From Avoscillospira_A sp052117125 (GTDB lineage: Bacteria > Bacillota > Clostridia > Oscillospirales > Oscillospiraceae), in assembly GCF_052117125.1 (NCBI RefSeq), contig NZ_JBQKJT010000009.1, positions 62,001 through 126,000 on the forward strand: a DNA stretch of 64,000 bases, in the 5' to 3' direction. The translations under genes and the position numbers were made by a program. The notes under the pieces were generated by a model. That model ran no database searches. It was not told the origin of the DNA and saw only the letters and a program-made list of their open reading frames with translations. Of the stretch, positions 7,863-16,000 are shown piece by piece (the first letter of the stretch is position 1; the number at the start of each line of letters is the position of its first letter).

Positions 7863-8351
7863 TTACGTCCGGGCACAGTTGCCGGTCATGCCCCGGAGGA
7901 CTTCCAGACCGTGGGCCAGAGAGGGGAGAATATACTCCAGACATTCGGTGACGGCCTTGGGACTGCCGGGCAGATTGACAATGAGGGTGCCTTTGCGGAT
8001 ACCGGCGGCGGCCCGGGACAGCATGGCGCGGGGGGTGATTTGCAGGGAGTGGTACCGCATGGCCTCGGCAATGCCGGGGGCAGGACGTTCCACTACGGCC
8101 ATGGTGGCCTCGGGGGTCACATCGCTGGGGGAGAAGCCGGTACCGCCGGTGGTGAGAATCAAATCGCACACGTCCTCGTCGCAGAGGGTGGAGAGGACAC
8201 CCCGTAGGGGATCAATACCGTCGGGCAGCAGTTGTGTGTGTACCACGGTGTAACCGGCAGCTTCCACCATCTGCCGGATGACGGGGCCGCTTTTGTCCTC
8301 CCGCTGGCCGGTGTAACCGGAGTCGCTGAGGGTGAGAATGGCAACGCGCAT
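7863..8351 (-). CDS. mog: Molybdopterin adenylyltransferase family protein (MogA/MoaB)
   Basis: 162-residue protein that adenylylates molybdopterin with ATP before metal insertion by MoeA. Motifs are VAILTLSDSGYTGQREDKSG at the start, the nucleotide-binding loop LTTGGTGFSPSDVTPEAT near residue 68, and LPGSPKAVTECLEYILP near residue 124. The length is typical of MoaB/Mog. It is last in the moaC-moaA-MOSC-mog operon, 3 bp after the MOSC gene. MogA and MoaB cannot be told apart securely by eye. Confidence 0.92.
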   Translation of the reverse strand: MRVAILTLSDSGYTGQREDKSGPVIRQMVEAAGYTVVHTQLLPDGIDPLRGVLSTLCDEDVCDLILTTGGTGFSPSDVTPEATMAVVERPAPGIAEAMRYHSLQITPRAMLSRAAAGIRKGTLIVNLPGSPKAVTECLEYILPSLAHGLEVLRGMTGNCART

Positions 8352-8354
8352 GGT

Positions 8355-8792
8355 TTATTCCTCCTCTACAATGGTAAGGGTGTCGCCGACTGAGATGGTG
8401 CCGCCATGGAGGACACGGGCAAAGACGCCCTCCCGGGGCATGATGCAGTCGCCCATGACCTTGTAAATTTCACAATGGGCATGACATTGTTTACCGATCT
8501 GGGTCATTTCCAGCAGCACGTCGTTGCAGCGGAATTTGGTGCCCACAGGCAGATTCTTGAAATCAAAGCCGGAGACCACCAGGTTTTCTCCAAAGGCACC
8601 GTCGTCCACGACAGCGCCGCGGGCCCGGAATTCCTCCACCCGGTCCTGGGACAGCAGAGAGACCTGACGGTGCCATTTACCGGCATGGGCGTCGTTTTCG
8701 ATGCCCCAATCCTCGATGAACCGGGCGCTGCCCACATTTTTCTTCTGAACGCCTTTTTTCTCGCTGATACAGACTGCAATCACATTGCCCAT
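8355..8792 (-). CDS. MOSC domain protein
   Basis: 145-residue stand-alone MOSC domain, a fold also found at the C-terminus of Moco sulfurases. It carries the conserved cysteine in QIGKQCHAHCEIYKVMGDCI near residue 100 and the ARGAVVDDGAFGENLVVSG core near residue 58. Such single-domain proteins are thought to handle sulfur or to bind the cofactor in Moco/Wco maturation. It lies in the moa operon, 4 bp after moaA, with a GAGGATGAG ribosome site before ATG 8792. The exact reaction is unknown. Confidence 0.9.
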   Translation of the reverse strand: MGNVIAVCISEKKGVQKKNVGSARFIEDWGIENDAHAGKWHRQVSLLSQDRVEEFRARGAVVDDGAFGENLVVSGFDFKNLPVGTKFRCNDVLLEMTQIGKQCHAHCEIYKVMGDCIMPREGVFARVLHGGTISVGDTLTIVEEE

Positions 8793-8796
8793 GGTC

Positions 8797-9771
8797 TCAT
8801 CCTCCTATTTGATGCATGTTCATGGCTTCGTCGCCGGACTGGGCGGCGGTAGAGAAATGATGGCTGGCCGGTTTCTGCCGGATGGTTTCGGAGATTACCC
8901 GGCGCAGTTCGTCGTCCGACGCGCCGTCATCCAGCAGGGCCTTCAAATCCCGGCCCGTCTCATATTGCAGACACGTTTTTAAATACCCGGTGGCCGTCAG
9001 TCGGACCCGGTTGCAGTTGTGGCAGAATTGATGGCTGACCGCGCTGATAAAGCCCACGCGACCGGTAAAGCCGGGGAATGTCCGGTAGGTGCTGGGGCCT
9101 GCGCCGGGGGGTGGGGGACAGTCCAGAGGTGCACCGAAAGCGTCGGTCAGCTGGGCCAGAACTTCCTCCTGGGTCAGGCGGCCCAGATTGCGGCCCAGGC
9201 CAATGGGCATCATTTCAATGAAGCGCACCGACAAATCCCGATCCCTGGCCAGGGCGGCCAGGGGCACCAGCTGGTCCCGGTTGGCTTCGGTGGGCACGCA
9301 GTTGACTTTCACCGTCAGGCCGGGAACACTCAAGGCGACCTCCAGACCGGAGAGCGTTTCCAGCAGCAGATCCCGCCGGGCAATGGCGGCAAATTGCTGC
9401 CGGTCCAAGGTGTCCAGACTGATGTTGACCCCGTCGATACCGGCTTCCAGCAGCTGGGGCAGCTGTTGGGCCAGCAGGACCCCGTTGGTGGTCAAGGTAA
9501 TTCGTTGAATGCCGGGAACAGCCCGGATGGCCGACACCAGCTTGTGAAGCTGGGGACGCACCAGGGGTTCGCCGCCGGTGAGACGAATATGGGTGATGCC
9601 CAGGGCGGCAAACTGCTCCACCAGCCGGGCGATCTGCTCATAGGTCAGGATGGCGCTGTGGGGCAGACAATCCACGCCCGATTCCGGCATACAGTAGACG
9701 CAGCGGAGGTTGCAGCGGTCCGTGACGGAAATCCGCAGATAGTGGATTTCCCGCTGAAATTGGTCCAGCAT
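8797..9771 (-). CDS. moaA: GTP 3',8-cyclase MoaA
   Basis: 324-residue radical SAM enzyme that starts molybdopterin synthesis by converting GTP to the 3',8-cyclic intermediate. The N-terminal cluster cysteines are in DRCNLRCVYCMPES (C20, C24, C27), followed by LTGGEPLVRP near residue 64. The second cluster is in CHNCNRVRLTATGYLKTC near residue 250. The protein ends in GG, the conserved C-terminal pair needed for activity. It is 14 bp after moaC and precedes the MOSC gene. Length matches the family. Confidence 0.97.
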   Translation of the reverse strand: MLDQFQREIHYLRISVTDRCNLRCVYCMPESGVDCLPHSAILTYEQIARLVEQFAALGITHIRLTGGEPLVRPQLHKLVSAIRAVPGIQRITLTTNGVLLAQQLPQLLEAGIDGVNISLDTLDRQQFAAIARRDLLLETLSGLEVALSVPGLTVKVNCVPTEANRDQLVPLAALARDRDLSVRFIEMMPIGLGRNLGRLTQEEVLAQLTDAFGAPLDCPPPPGAGPSTYRTFPGFTGRVGFISAVSHQFCHNCNRVRLTATGYLKTCLQYETGRDLKALLDDGASDDELRRVISETIRQKPASHHFSTAAQSGDEAMNMHQIGG

Positions 9772-9785
9772 GGCGACTCCTCCTT

Positions 9786-10265
9786 CTAAGCCCGGTCGTA
9801 GGAGCCGGACTTGCCGCCCTCCTTATGGACCAGGTGGAGGTCTGTAATCTCCATGCCCTTGTCCAACGCCTTGCACATATCATAGATGGTCAGCAATGCG
9901 ACAGAAACACCGGTGAGCGCCTCCATTTCCACGCCGGTTTTGCCCGTCAGTTTAACGGTGCAGGTGGCGCGGACGGCGCATTCCTCCTCCAAAATCGTAA
10001 AGTCGATGGCGGAATGGCTCAGCATCAGAGGATGGCACAGGGGAATCAGATCGCCGGTGCGCTTGGTGGCCATGATACCGGCCACCCGTGCCACGCCCAG
10101 CACGTCGCCCTTGGCGGCGGTGCGGCCGGTGATGGCGGCTAAAATGGGCGGCGTCAGACGGATGGTACCCTCAGCCACGGCCACCCGGACCGTGGGAGAT
10201 TTTTCCGAAACGTCCACCATAACGGCGTTGCCGTCGGCATCAAAGTGATTGAAAGAGTTGTCCAT
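9786..10265 (-). CDS. moaC: Cyclic pyranopterin monophosphate synthase MoaC
   Basis: 159-residue enzyme that works after MoaA to make cyclic pyranopterin monophosphate. Visible motifs are MVDVSEKSPTVRVAVAEG near residue 14, the active-site LIPLCHPLMLS near residue 70, and KTGVEMEALTGVSVALLTIY followed by DMCK near residue 110. ATG 10265 has GCAGGAGG at good spacing; the frame is open further up but has no ribosome site there. It is the first gene of moaC-moaA-MOSC-mog. moaD and moaE (molybdopterin synthase) are not in this window. Confidence 0.96.
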   Translation of the reverse strand: MDNSFNHFDADGNAVMVDVSEKSPTVRVAVAEGTIRLTPPILAAITGRTAAKGDVLGVARVAGIMATKRTGDLIPLCHPLMLSHSAIDFTILEEECAVRATCTVKLTGKTGVEMEALTGVSVALLTIYDMCKALDKGMEITDLHLVHKEGGKSGSYDRA

Positions 10266-10285
10266 GGGTCGGCCTCCTGCACAGC

Positions 10286-10350
10286 GGTGCACCGGAACGA
10301 TGCACCATGGATGGTAAAATGATTGTATCATGACTGGGCACAATTTACAA
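10286..10350 (-). promoter_or_regulatory. moaC promoter and leader hairpin
   Basis: TTGTAA (10345-10350) and TACAAT (10322-10327) on the minus strand with a 17-bp spacer and TG in front of the -10. In the ~50-nt leader, 10286-10291 pairs with 10301-10306 (GGTGCA/TGCACC), ending just ahead of the ribosome site. The stretch from 10351 to 10514 shows no gene. Confidence 0.75.
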
Positions 10351-10514
10351 TACACATTCCGCAACGACCGTTCAGAATATGACGGTGGAACAAACCCGCA
10401 TAGGCTTCAACGCACCGCGAAAACAGGCAAAAATAGACGGCACTAAAGATTTTTGTGCAGTAGCTTCGGTTGTCCCGCAGGGGCAAAAAAATGGTACCTC
10501 GCTGATTTTTGTAT

Positions 10515-10557
10515 GGAAAAAATCAATCCCCTGTCCCGCATAGGCGCGGGACAGGGG
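10515..10557 (-). terminator. Terminator of the PTS operon
   Basis: 12-bp perfect stem (10528-10539 with 10546-10557) followed on the minus strand by ATTGATTTTTTCC, about 40 bp after the last PTS gene. A typical intrinsic terminator. Confidence 0.85.
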
Positions 10558-10597
10558 TGCTGTCAATACATCAAATCTTTTTGAGCGCGTCCGAAGA

Positions 10598-12043
10598 TTA
10601 GTCGACCAGCTTCTTGAACTCGTCAGCCACGAACTGGACCTTGGGGCCAATGATGACCTGAACGGAGGTCTTGCCGGGACGGATGACACCGGCGGCGCCG
10701 GAGGACTTGATCTTCTTCTCATCCACCAGCAGGCGATCCTTGACCTCCAGGCGCAGGCGGGTGATGCAGTTGTCGACAGAAGCCACGTTGGCAGCGCCGC
10801 CGACACCCTCCAGAATGATCTTTGCCATGGCAGCGTAGTCGCTGTTGCTCAGCTCGATCTTCATTTCGGCAGCGGAGTCGTCATCCTCACGACCAGGAGT
10901 CTTGAGGTCGAACTTGGTGATCATAAAGCGGAACACCACGTAGTAGATGACAAAGAAGACCAGGCCGATGGGAATCAGCAGAATGGGGTTCAGGGCAAAG
11001 GGCGCCTTGAAAGACAGGAACCAGTCAACGAAGCCGGCGCTGAACTGGAAGCCGGCGCGGATGGGCAGAGCGGCCACAACGGCAACGGAAATGCCGGTCA
11101 GCACAGCGTGGGCGAAATACAGGCCGGGGGCCAGGAACATGAAGGAGAACTCCAGGGGCTCGGTGACGCCGGTGAAGAAGGAGCAGAGAGCGGCGGACAT
11201 CAGGATGCCGGCAGCGATCTTCTTGTTCTTGGTCTTGGCGGTGTGGTACATGGCGAGAGCAGCGCCGGGCAGGCCGAACATCATGACGGGGAAGAAGCCG
11301 GCCTGATACATACCGGTCTGACCCAGGACACCGCCGTCCAGGATGCCCCAGAAGCGGTTGATGTCGGAGATGTTGGCCACGTTGAACCAGAACACGCTGT
11401 TCAGAGCGTGGTGCAGGCCGACGGGGATCAGCAGACGGTTGAAGAAGCCATAGATACCGGCGCCGACGGCATCCAGGGAGATGATGGCCTCACCAAAGCC
11501 TACCAGAGCGGTGTAGACGATGGGCCATACAAAATACAGGGGGATGCAGGCGATCAGCGTCACGACAACAGTCATGATGGGAACGAACCGACGGCCGGCG
11601 AAGAAGCCAAGGAAGTCGGGCATTTCCGTCTTATAGAACTTGTTGTAGCAGCCGGCGGAGATCAGACCGCAGAGGATGCCGATGAACTGGTTGTTGATCT
11701 TGCTGAAAGCAGCGGGGACTTCTTCAGCGGGAACACCCATGATGGTGCTGACCACAGCCACACCCAGCATGGTCTGAACGGTCAGCCAGGAGATGATAGC
11801 GGCCAGACCGGCGGTACCGTGCTGATCCTTGGACATGCCGATGGCAACGCCCAGGGCGAACAGGATGGCCATGTTGTCGATGAGGATGCCGCCGGATTTG
11901 ATCAGCAGCAGGGCCAGCAGGTTGTTGGCGCCCCAGCCAGAAGGGTCGATCCAGTAACCAATACCCATGAGCAGGCCGCCGATGGGCAGGCACGCTACGG
12001 GCAGCATCAGGGATTTACCGAGACGCTGTAAAAAACGCATCAT
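10598..12043 (-). CDS. nagE: PTS EIICB transporter, N-acetylglucosamine/glucose type
   Basis: 481-residue sugar permease of the phosphotransferase system. Residues 1-390 form the membrane EIIC domain, with the family motif FFNRLLIPVGLHHALNSVFW near residue 200 and GVTEPLEFSFMF near residue 297. Residues about 400-481 form EIIB, with the phosphorylated cysteine in DNCITRLRLEV near residue 430. There is no EIIA domain; that is supplied by the crr product of the same operon. The GLHHALN form is closer to N-acetylglucosamine permeases than to PtsG, but substrate remains uncertain. The start is the first of two adjacent ATGs, 10 bp after AGGAG. Confidence 0.9.
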   Translation of the reverse strand: MMRFLQRLGKSLMLPVACLPIGGLLMGIGYWIDPSGWGANNLLALLLIKSGGILIDNMAILFALGVAIGMSKDQHGTAGLAAIISWLTVQTMLGVAVVSTIMGVPAEEVPAAFSKINNQFIGILCGLISAGCYNKFYKTEMPDFLGFFAGRRFVPIMTVVVTLIACIPLYFVWPIVYTALVGFGEAIISLDAVGAGIYGFFNRLLIPVGLHHALNSVFWFNVANISDINRFWGILDGGVLGQTGMYQAGFFPVMMFGLPGAALAMYHTAKTKNKKIAAGILMSAALCSFFTGVTEPLEFSFMFLAPGLYFAHAVLTGISVAVVAALPIRAGFQFSAGFVDWFLSFKAPFALNPILLIPIGLVFFVIYYVVFRFMITKFDLKTPGREDDDSAAEMKIELSNSDYAAMAKIILEGVGGAANVASVDNCITRLRLEVKDRLLVDEKKIKSSGAAGVIRPGKTSVQVIIGPKVQFVADEFKKLVD

Positions 12044-12170
12044 AATAATATTGCTCCTCTCTCTTACATTGGGCCGTGGGCAGGGAACTGCCCGTCGGCA
12101 ATGGATGGGAAACCGGTGCCTATCCCGGTCCCCCGCGAATGCTCAAAAAGAAATGGATTGGAAGCAAGCC

Positions 12171-12431
12171 TTAGAGATTTTCCTTGAGGAAGGATTCCAT
12201 GGACGCGGCAGCGGCGTCCTCATTTTCGCCCTCACAGGTAATGGTCAGGGTATCGCCCTGTTTGGCGCCCAGCTTCATGAGGCCCATGATGCGCTTGGCG
12301 TCCACCGTCTGGTCCTTGCAGGTCAGGTTGACGGCACAGGCGCCGCAAGCACCGGCGGCCTTGGCCAGCAGTCCGGCGGGACGGGCGTGGAGACCCAGGG
12401 GGTCCTGGATGACGTGGGTAATGGTTTTCAT
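12171..12431 (-). CDS. ptsH: Phosphocarrier protein HPr with Ser46 position replaced
   Basis: 86-residue HPr that passes phosphate from enzyme I to EIIA. The active histidine is His15 in GLHARPAG. The usual regulatory site KSIMG, where HPr kinase phosphorylates Ser46, reads KRIMG here, with Arg47 in the serine position. So the PTS role should be intact while classical Ser-HPr/CcpA signalling through this copy should not occur. The start ATG overlaps the ptsI stop by 4 bp. The 127-bp gap to nagE contains only weak hairpins. Confidence 0.95.
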   Translation of the reverse strand: MKTITHVIQDPLGLHARPAGLLAKAAGACGACAVNLTCKDQTVDAKRIMGLMKLGAKQGDTLTITCEGENEDAAAASMESFLKENL

Positions 12432-14050
12432 TGGGAAACAACCTCGCTTTCAGAGATGGCTTTACGGATTTTCAGCACCTGGGCCGGGGAGACGGAGAGC
12501 TCGTCGTAGCCCATGGTCATCAACGGATTGGTCATGGTGGCGTCGGCGGCCAATTCACCGCAGATACCGCACCAGATTCCGGCAGCATGGGCGCTGTCGG
12601 CAATGCGCTGCAAGAGCCAAAGCAGGGCCGGATGCTTGGGGTCACAGTAGCGGCCCAGGGCGCTGTTTTGCCGGTCGGCGGCCAGGGTGTACTGGGTCAG
12701 GTCGTTGGTGCCGATGCTGAAGAAGTCCACCTCGTGGGCCAGGGTGTCGCTGATGATGGCGGCGGCGGGCGTCTCGATCATAACGCCCAGAGGCACTTCA
12801 CCGATGGAGACGCCTTCGGCGGTCAGTTCCTCCCGGATGGTCCGGCACAGGGCCTTGACCTCCTGGACCTCCCACAGGGAAGCGATCATAGGGAACATGA
12901 TGCTGACGGGACCGTGGGCGCTGGCCCGGTAGATGGCCCGCAGCTGGGTCCGGAACAGCTCCGGACGGCTCAGACACAGACGCACGCCGCGAAGGCCCAG
13001 GGCGGGATTTTCTTCGGCGTCCAGCTGGAAATAGTCGGCCTGCTTGTCGGCGCCGATGTCCAGAGTGCGGACGATGACGGGACGGCCCTGCAAGCCCTCC
13101 ACCACCTGGCGGTAAGCTATGTACAGCTCCTCCTCAGTGGGATAGCTGTCGCGGCCCAGATACAGGAACTCACTGCGCAGCAAACCCACGCCTTCACCGT
13201 CGTTTTTCAGCACCAGCTCCACATCGTCGGGGCTGCCGATGTTGGTGTAGAGCTTGACCCTGCGGCCCTTGGCCGTCCGGGTCTCCTTGCCGCGGTAGGC
13301 TTCCAGCGCCGCCTTGGCGGCCTGGGCTTCGGTTTGCTTGGCAGTCATCTCCGCCAGAGTGGCCTCGTCGGGCCGGATGTAGCACTGGCCGGTGAAGCCG
13401 TCCACAATAACGGTGTCGCCCGGATGGACAGCCGACAGATCGATGTCGGCGGCTACCAGGGAGGGAATGCCCATGGTCCGGGCCAGAATGGCCGTGTGGC
13501 TGTTGGCAGAACCCTTACGGGTCACAAAGGCCAGAATCTTGTCTTTGGGCAGCTGCACCGTCTCCGAAGGCGTCAGGTCTTCGGCCAGCAGCACGCCGGG
13601 AACCTCCATGGTCATGGTGGAGGAGAAGCCACAGAGGATCTCCACCACCCGGCGGGACACGTCCCGGACGTCGGTGGCCCGGGCCTTCATGTACTCATCG
13701 TCCATGGAGGCGAACACCTCGGCAAATTCCTCGCCGGTCTCCTGGACGGCGTGGGCAGCGCTGTCGCCGCCGTCAATGCGGCCCTCAATGGCCTCCACAT
13801 AATCCAAATCTTCCAGCATCATGATCTGGACATCCAGAATCATGGCGTGTTCCTGGCCCAAACGGGCGGCGGTCTCCTCCAGCAGCGTCTGGAGCTGGGC
13901 CTGGGCCTGGGCTTTGGCGTCGGTGAAACGCTGCCGCTCCTCGGCGGCGGAGCCCCAGGAAGCGGGCAGCTCCAGCTTGGCCGTCTCATGGACGAAGGCC
14001 GGTCCGATGGCAACGCCGGGAAATACCGGCAAGCCTGTTCCCTGTATCAT
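12428..14050 (-). CDS. ptsI: Phosphoenolpyruvate-protein phosphotransferase (enzyme I)
   Basis: 540-residue PTS enzyme I, which takes phosphate from PEP and gives it to HPr. The active histidine is in GSANSHTAILAR near residue 181. The PEP-binding C-terminal barrel shows LRSEFLYLGRD near residue 290, MIETPAA, and SIGTNDLTQYTLAADR near residue 445. ATG 14050 (MIQGTG...) is preferred over ATG 14068 because GGGAGG lies 9-10 bp before it. It follows crr by 20 bp and overlaps ptsH by 4 bp. Confidence 0.96.
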   Translation of the reverse strand: MIQGTGLPVFPGVAIGPAFVHETAKLELPASWGSAAEERQRFTDAKAQAQAQLQTLLEETAARLGQEHAMILDVQIMMLEDLDYVEAIEGRIDGGDSAAHAVQETGEEFAEVFASMDDEYMKARATDVRDVSRRVVEILCGFSSTMTMEVPGVLLAEDLTPSETVQLPKDKILAFVTRKGSANSHTAILARTMGIPSLVAADIDLSAVHPGDTVIVDGFTGQCYIRPDEATLAEMTAKQTEAQAAKAALEAYRGKETRTAKGRRVKLYTNIGSPDDVELVLKNDGEGVGLLRSEFLYLGRDSYPTEEELYIAYRQVVEGLQGRPVIVRTLDIGADKQADYFQLDAEENPALGLRGVRLCLSRPELFRTQLRAIYRASAHGPVSIMFPMIASLWEVQEVKALCRTIREELTAEGVSIGEVPLGVMIETPAAAIISDTLAHEVDFFSIGTNDLTQYTLAADRQNSALGRYCDPKHPALLWLLQRIADSAHAAGIWCGICGELAADATMTNPLMTMGYDELSVSPAQVLKIRKAISESEVVSQ

Positions 14051-14070
14051 GGTGTCCGTCCCTCCCATGC

Positions 14071-14562
14071 TCAGCCGTCAATGGTCAGCAGGGGATCGCC
14101 GGCAGAGACGGCGCCGAGATGGGCCTGCAAAATGGGGAAGCGGTCGGAGTTGCACAGAACGATGGGGGTGATGAGGTCATAGCCCTCGGCGGCGATGGCT
14201 TCCCGGTCAAAGGAGATCAGGGGCTGGCCCCGCTTGACGGTGTCGCCGGTCTTGGCATGGGTGGTGTAGTGCTTGCCCTTGAGCTGCACGGTCTCGAGAC
14301 CCACATGAATCAGGATTTCCATGCCGTTGCTGCTGATGAGGCTGACGGCATGGCCCGTGTCGAACATCATATCCACCTTGCCGTCGCAGGGGGCCACGAT
14401 CTGGCCTCCGGTGGGACGGATGGCGATGCCCTTGCCCAGAATCTCCTGGCTGAAGGTGGGGTCGTTGACCTCCTGCAGGGCGACGGCGGTACCGGTCACA
14501 GGGGCGGTGATCACGGGGTGTTCGGACTGGGGTTTGTGGAAAAGTTTGTCGAAGATACCCAT
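14071..14562 (-). CDS. crr: PTS glucose-type EIIA component
   Basis: 163-residue soluble EIIA that carries phosphate from HPr to the EIIB domain of the permease in this operon. The phosphorylated histidine is in GMEILIHVGLETVQLKGK near residue 87; a second conserved histidine lies in the GTAVALQEVNDPTFSQ-to-GKVDMMFDTGHAVS half of the barrel near residue 71. Length and motifs fit the Crr/EIIA-Glc family. It lies 12 bp after the antiterminator gene. Confidence 0.94.
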   Translation of the reverse strand: MGIFDKLFHKPQSEHPVITAPVTGTAVALQEVNDPTFSQEILGKGIAIRPTGGQIVAPCDGKVDMMFDTGHAVSLISSNGMEILIHVGLETVQLKGKHYTTHAKTGDTVKRGQPLISFDREAIAAEGYDLITPIVLCNSDRFPILQAHLGAVSAGDPLLTIDG

Positions 14563-14574
14563 TTTGGTATTACC

Positions 14575-15414
14575 TCATTTCGTCGGATGAATTCGATGGA
14601 GATTGATGGCCAGATATGCTTTTTGCTGCTGTGTCAGCTTCTGACCGCTGGCCTGCTCCAGGTTTTCGGTCAGGACTCCGGCCCAGTGGTATTCCAGCGG
14701 CAGGGCCGCGGCCACAGAGTCAAAAAAGGGATTGTCGGACACCGTCTCCTCGTAGTGGGAGAAGAGGCTCAGCGCCAGGAATTTCAGGTGAATGAGAAAT
14801 TCATTGAAATAGATGGATGTCTCATCCAGATCAAATTCGGCGGAGGTGCGCAGGAGCTGCACCATCTCGCCCAGGGCCTGGGTCACCTGCATGGTGATGC
14901 CGAAGGAGGTGACGTACTCGGCGTTGACCAGATGCAGCGCAATGGAAGCGGCTTCGTCCTCCGGCAGCTGGACCTGAAAGCGGCGGGCGATTTCGGACAC
15001 GGCATAGGAGCCTACGCCGTATTCCCGGGGATAGAACAGCCGCACCTCCGTGTGGAGGGCGTTGGTAAACGCCATGCCGTTTTTCACCCGTTCAATGGCG
15101 AAGCAGATGTGATCGCAGAGGGTGTAGCAGACGCTTTCGTTGAGGGAGTGGCCCAGAACATGACAGGCGTATGGGATCAACTCTGTGCAGAACTCCACCT
15201 GCCGCCGGGGCAGTCGGGAGAGCAGTTCCTTGAACCGCTCCAGATTGGCCTCGTCGGTGATGGAGAAGATCTTCTCCACCTGGTCCTGGCCGATGGTCTG
15301 CCCGGCTTTGCGTCCAAAGCCCAGGCCGCGGCCCATGAGAATGTGTTCCCGGCCCTGGGGGTCGAGACAGCTGACGATGTTGTTGTTGATGGTCTTCAAG
15401 ATTTGGAATTCCAA
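14575..15414 (-). CDS. licT: LicT/BglG-family transcription antiterminator
   Basis: 279-residue RNA-binding antiterminator. Residues 1-55 are the CAT domain (FQILKTINNNIVSCLDPQGR, LMGRGLGFGRKAG) that binds a RAT hairpin; two PRD domains follow, with PTS-phosphorylated histidines expected near DHICFAIERVKNG and LHLVNAEY. I chose TTG 15414: it gives the usual LicT length and N-terminus and has GGGAGG 9 bp upstream, whereas the open frame further up reads through the leader. A RAT site and terminator stand in the leader, so the protein controls its own operon according to PTS phosphorylation state. Confidence 0.93.
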   Translation of the reverse strand: MEFQILKTINNNIVSCLDPQGREHILMGRGLGFGRKAGQTIGQDQVEKIFSITDEANLERFKELLSRLPRRQVEFCTELIPYACHVLGHSLNESVCYTLCDHICFAIERVKNGMAFTNALHTEVRLFYPREYGVGSYAVSEIARRFQVQLPEDEAASIALHLVNAEYVTSFGITMQVTQALGEMVQLLRTSAEFDLDETSIYFNEFLIHLKFLALSLFSHYEETVSDNPFFDSVAAALPLEYHWAGVLTENLEQASGQKLTQQQKAYLAINLHRIHPTK

Positions 15415-15444
15415 AGTAGATCGCCTCCCAATCTCCCGCGGAGA

Positions 15445-15533
15445 AAGAAAAAAACCAGGCCCCGCCCATGGTGATCCTGAACGCAAATGCCCATGGCAAT
15501 GCCTGATCATCCTTTTTGGCGAGTCCCGGTTTT
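15445..15533 (-). terminator. Leader terminator of the PTS operon overlapping the RAT
   Basis: On the minus strand AAAACCGGG (15525-15533) can pair with CCTGGTTTT (15451-15459), which runs into seven or more T residues. The 5' strand of this terminator is shared with the 3' part of the RAT, so RAT folding and termination exclude each other. Confidence 0.75.
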
Positions 15534-15556
15534 GCCCGCTTGCGCGGTAACAATCC
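15528..15556 (-). promoter_or_regulatory. RAT ribonucleic antiterminator for LicT
   Basis: 29-nt element starting GGATTGTTAC and ending GGCAAAACC, joined by a CGCGCAAGCG hairpin. This matches the LicT/SacY RAT pattern closely. LicT binding would stabilise it and block the overlapping terminator. Confidence 0.9.
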
Positions 15557-15570
15557 AAGCTTCTGTTCAA

Positions 15571-15599
15571 ATATTACAAAGAAATGGAAACGTTGTCAA
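15571..15599 (-). promoter_or_regulatory. Promoter of the licT-crr-ptsI-ptsH-nagE operon
   Basis: TTGACA (15594-15599) and TAATAT (15571-15576) on the minus strand with a 17-bp spacer. The RAT begins about 10 bp after the expected start site. Confidence 0.85.
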
Positions 15600-15754
15600 T
15601 CGCTTTGGGAAAGGTTTCACAAATTTAGAACGAATCACAAATTAACTGTAAATAAATTGTTAAGATTGACTAAATTTGATGGTAACAATTAGGAAAAACT
15701 ATATCGAAGCAATGCTTTAGCCTGTGGAATGATCGCTCCGCCTCTGACACAGGC

Positions 15755-15784
15755 ACAAAGTCCGGGCCGCAGGAAGCGGCCCGG
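15755..15784 (-). terminator. Terminator after the feo operon
   Basis: 9-bp GC-rich perfect stem (15762-15770 with 15776-15784), followed on the minus strand by ACTTTGTG, just past the small FeoB-associated gene. The T-run is weak. Confidence 0.6.
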
Positions 15785-15797
15785 GCATGTTGTGCGT

Positions 15798-15974
15798 TTA
15801 GGAATTGGTATGAGAGTGGCAGCCGCAGCAGCTGGACTCGCTCCCGGTTTTGGAGTGACTGCAGCAGCCGGAGCAGCCGATGCATGGGGCGTGATTCTTT
15901 TTGGCCCGGTACACATAGCGTGCTGCCGCAATCAAAATGACCGCCAGTATGGCAATGATCATCACATCTGTCAT
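15798..15974 (-). CDS. FeoB-associated Cys-rich membrane protein
   Basis: 58-residue protein beginning MTDVMIIAILAVILIAAARY. It has one N-terminal membrane segment (residues 4-20), a basic stretch, then a cysteine-rich tail CIGCSGCCSHS...SSCCGCHSH. This matches the small FeoB-associated Cys-rich proteins often encoded right after feoB; they are thought to assist iron transport, with cysteines and histidines as possible metal ligands. It starts 26 bp after feoB with an AAGGCGGT ribosome site. Confidence 0.88.
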   Translation of the reverse strand: MTDVMIIAILAVILIAAARYVYRAKKNHAPCIGCSGCCSHSKTGSESSCCGCHSHTNS

Positions 15975-16000
15975 AAAAATCTACCGCCTTTCATAGCTGT

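Noticed and set aside
10396..10545. CCCGCATAGG occurring twice near the PTS terminator
   Set aside because: Only ten bases are shared with no further similarity; probably chance.
12431..14182. A 583-codon plus-strand frame opposite ptsI
   Set aside because: It is antisense to a clearly identified enzyme I gene; composition is Gly/His/Gln-rich without domains.
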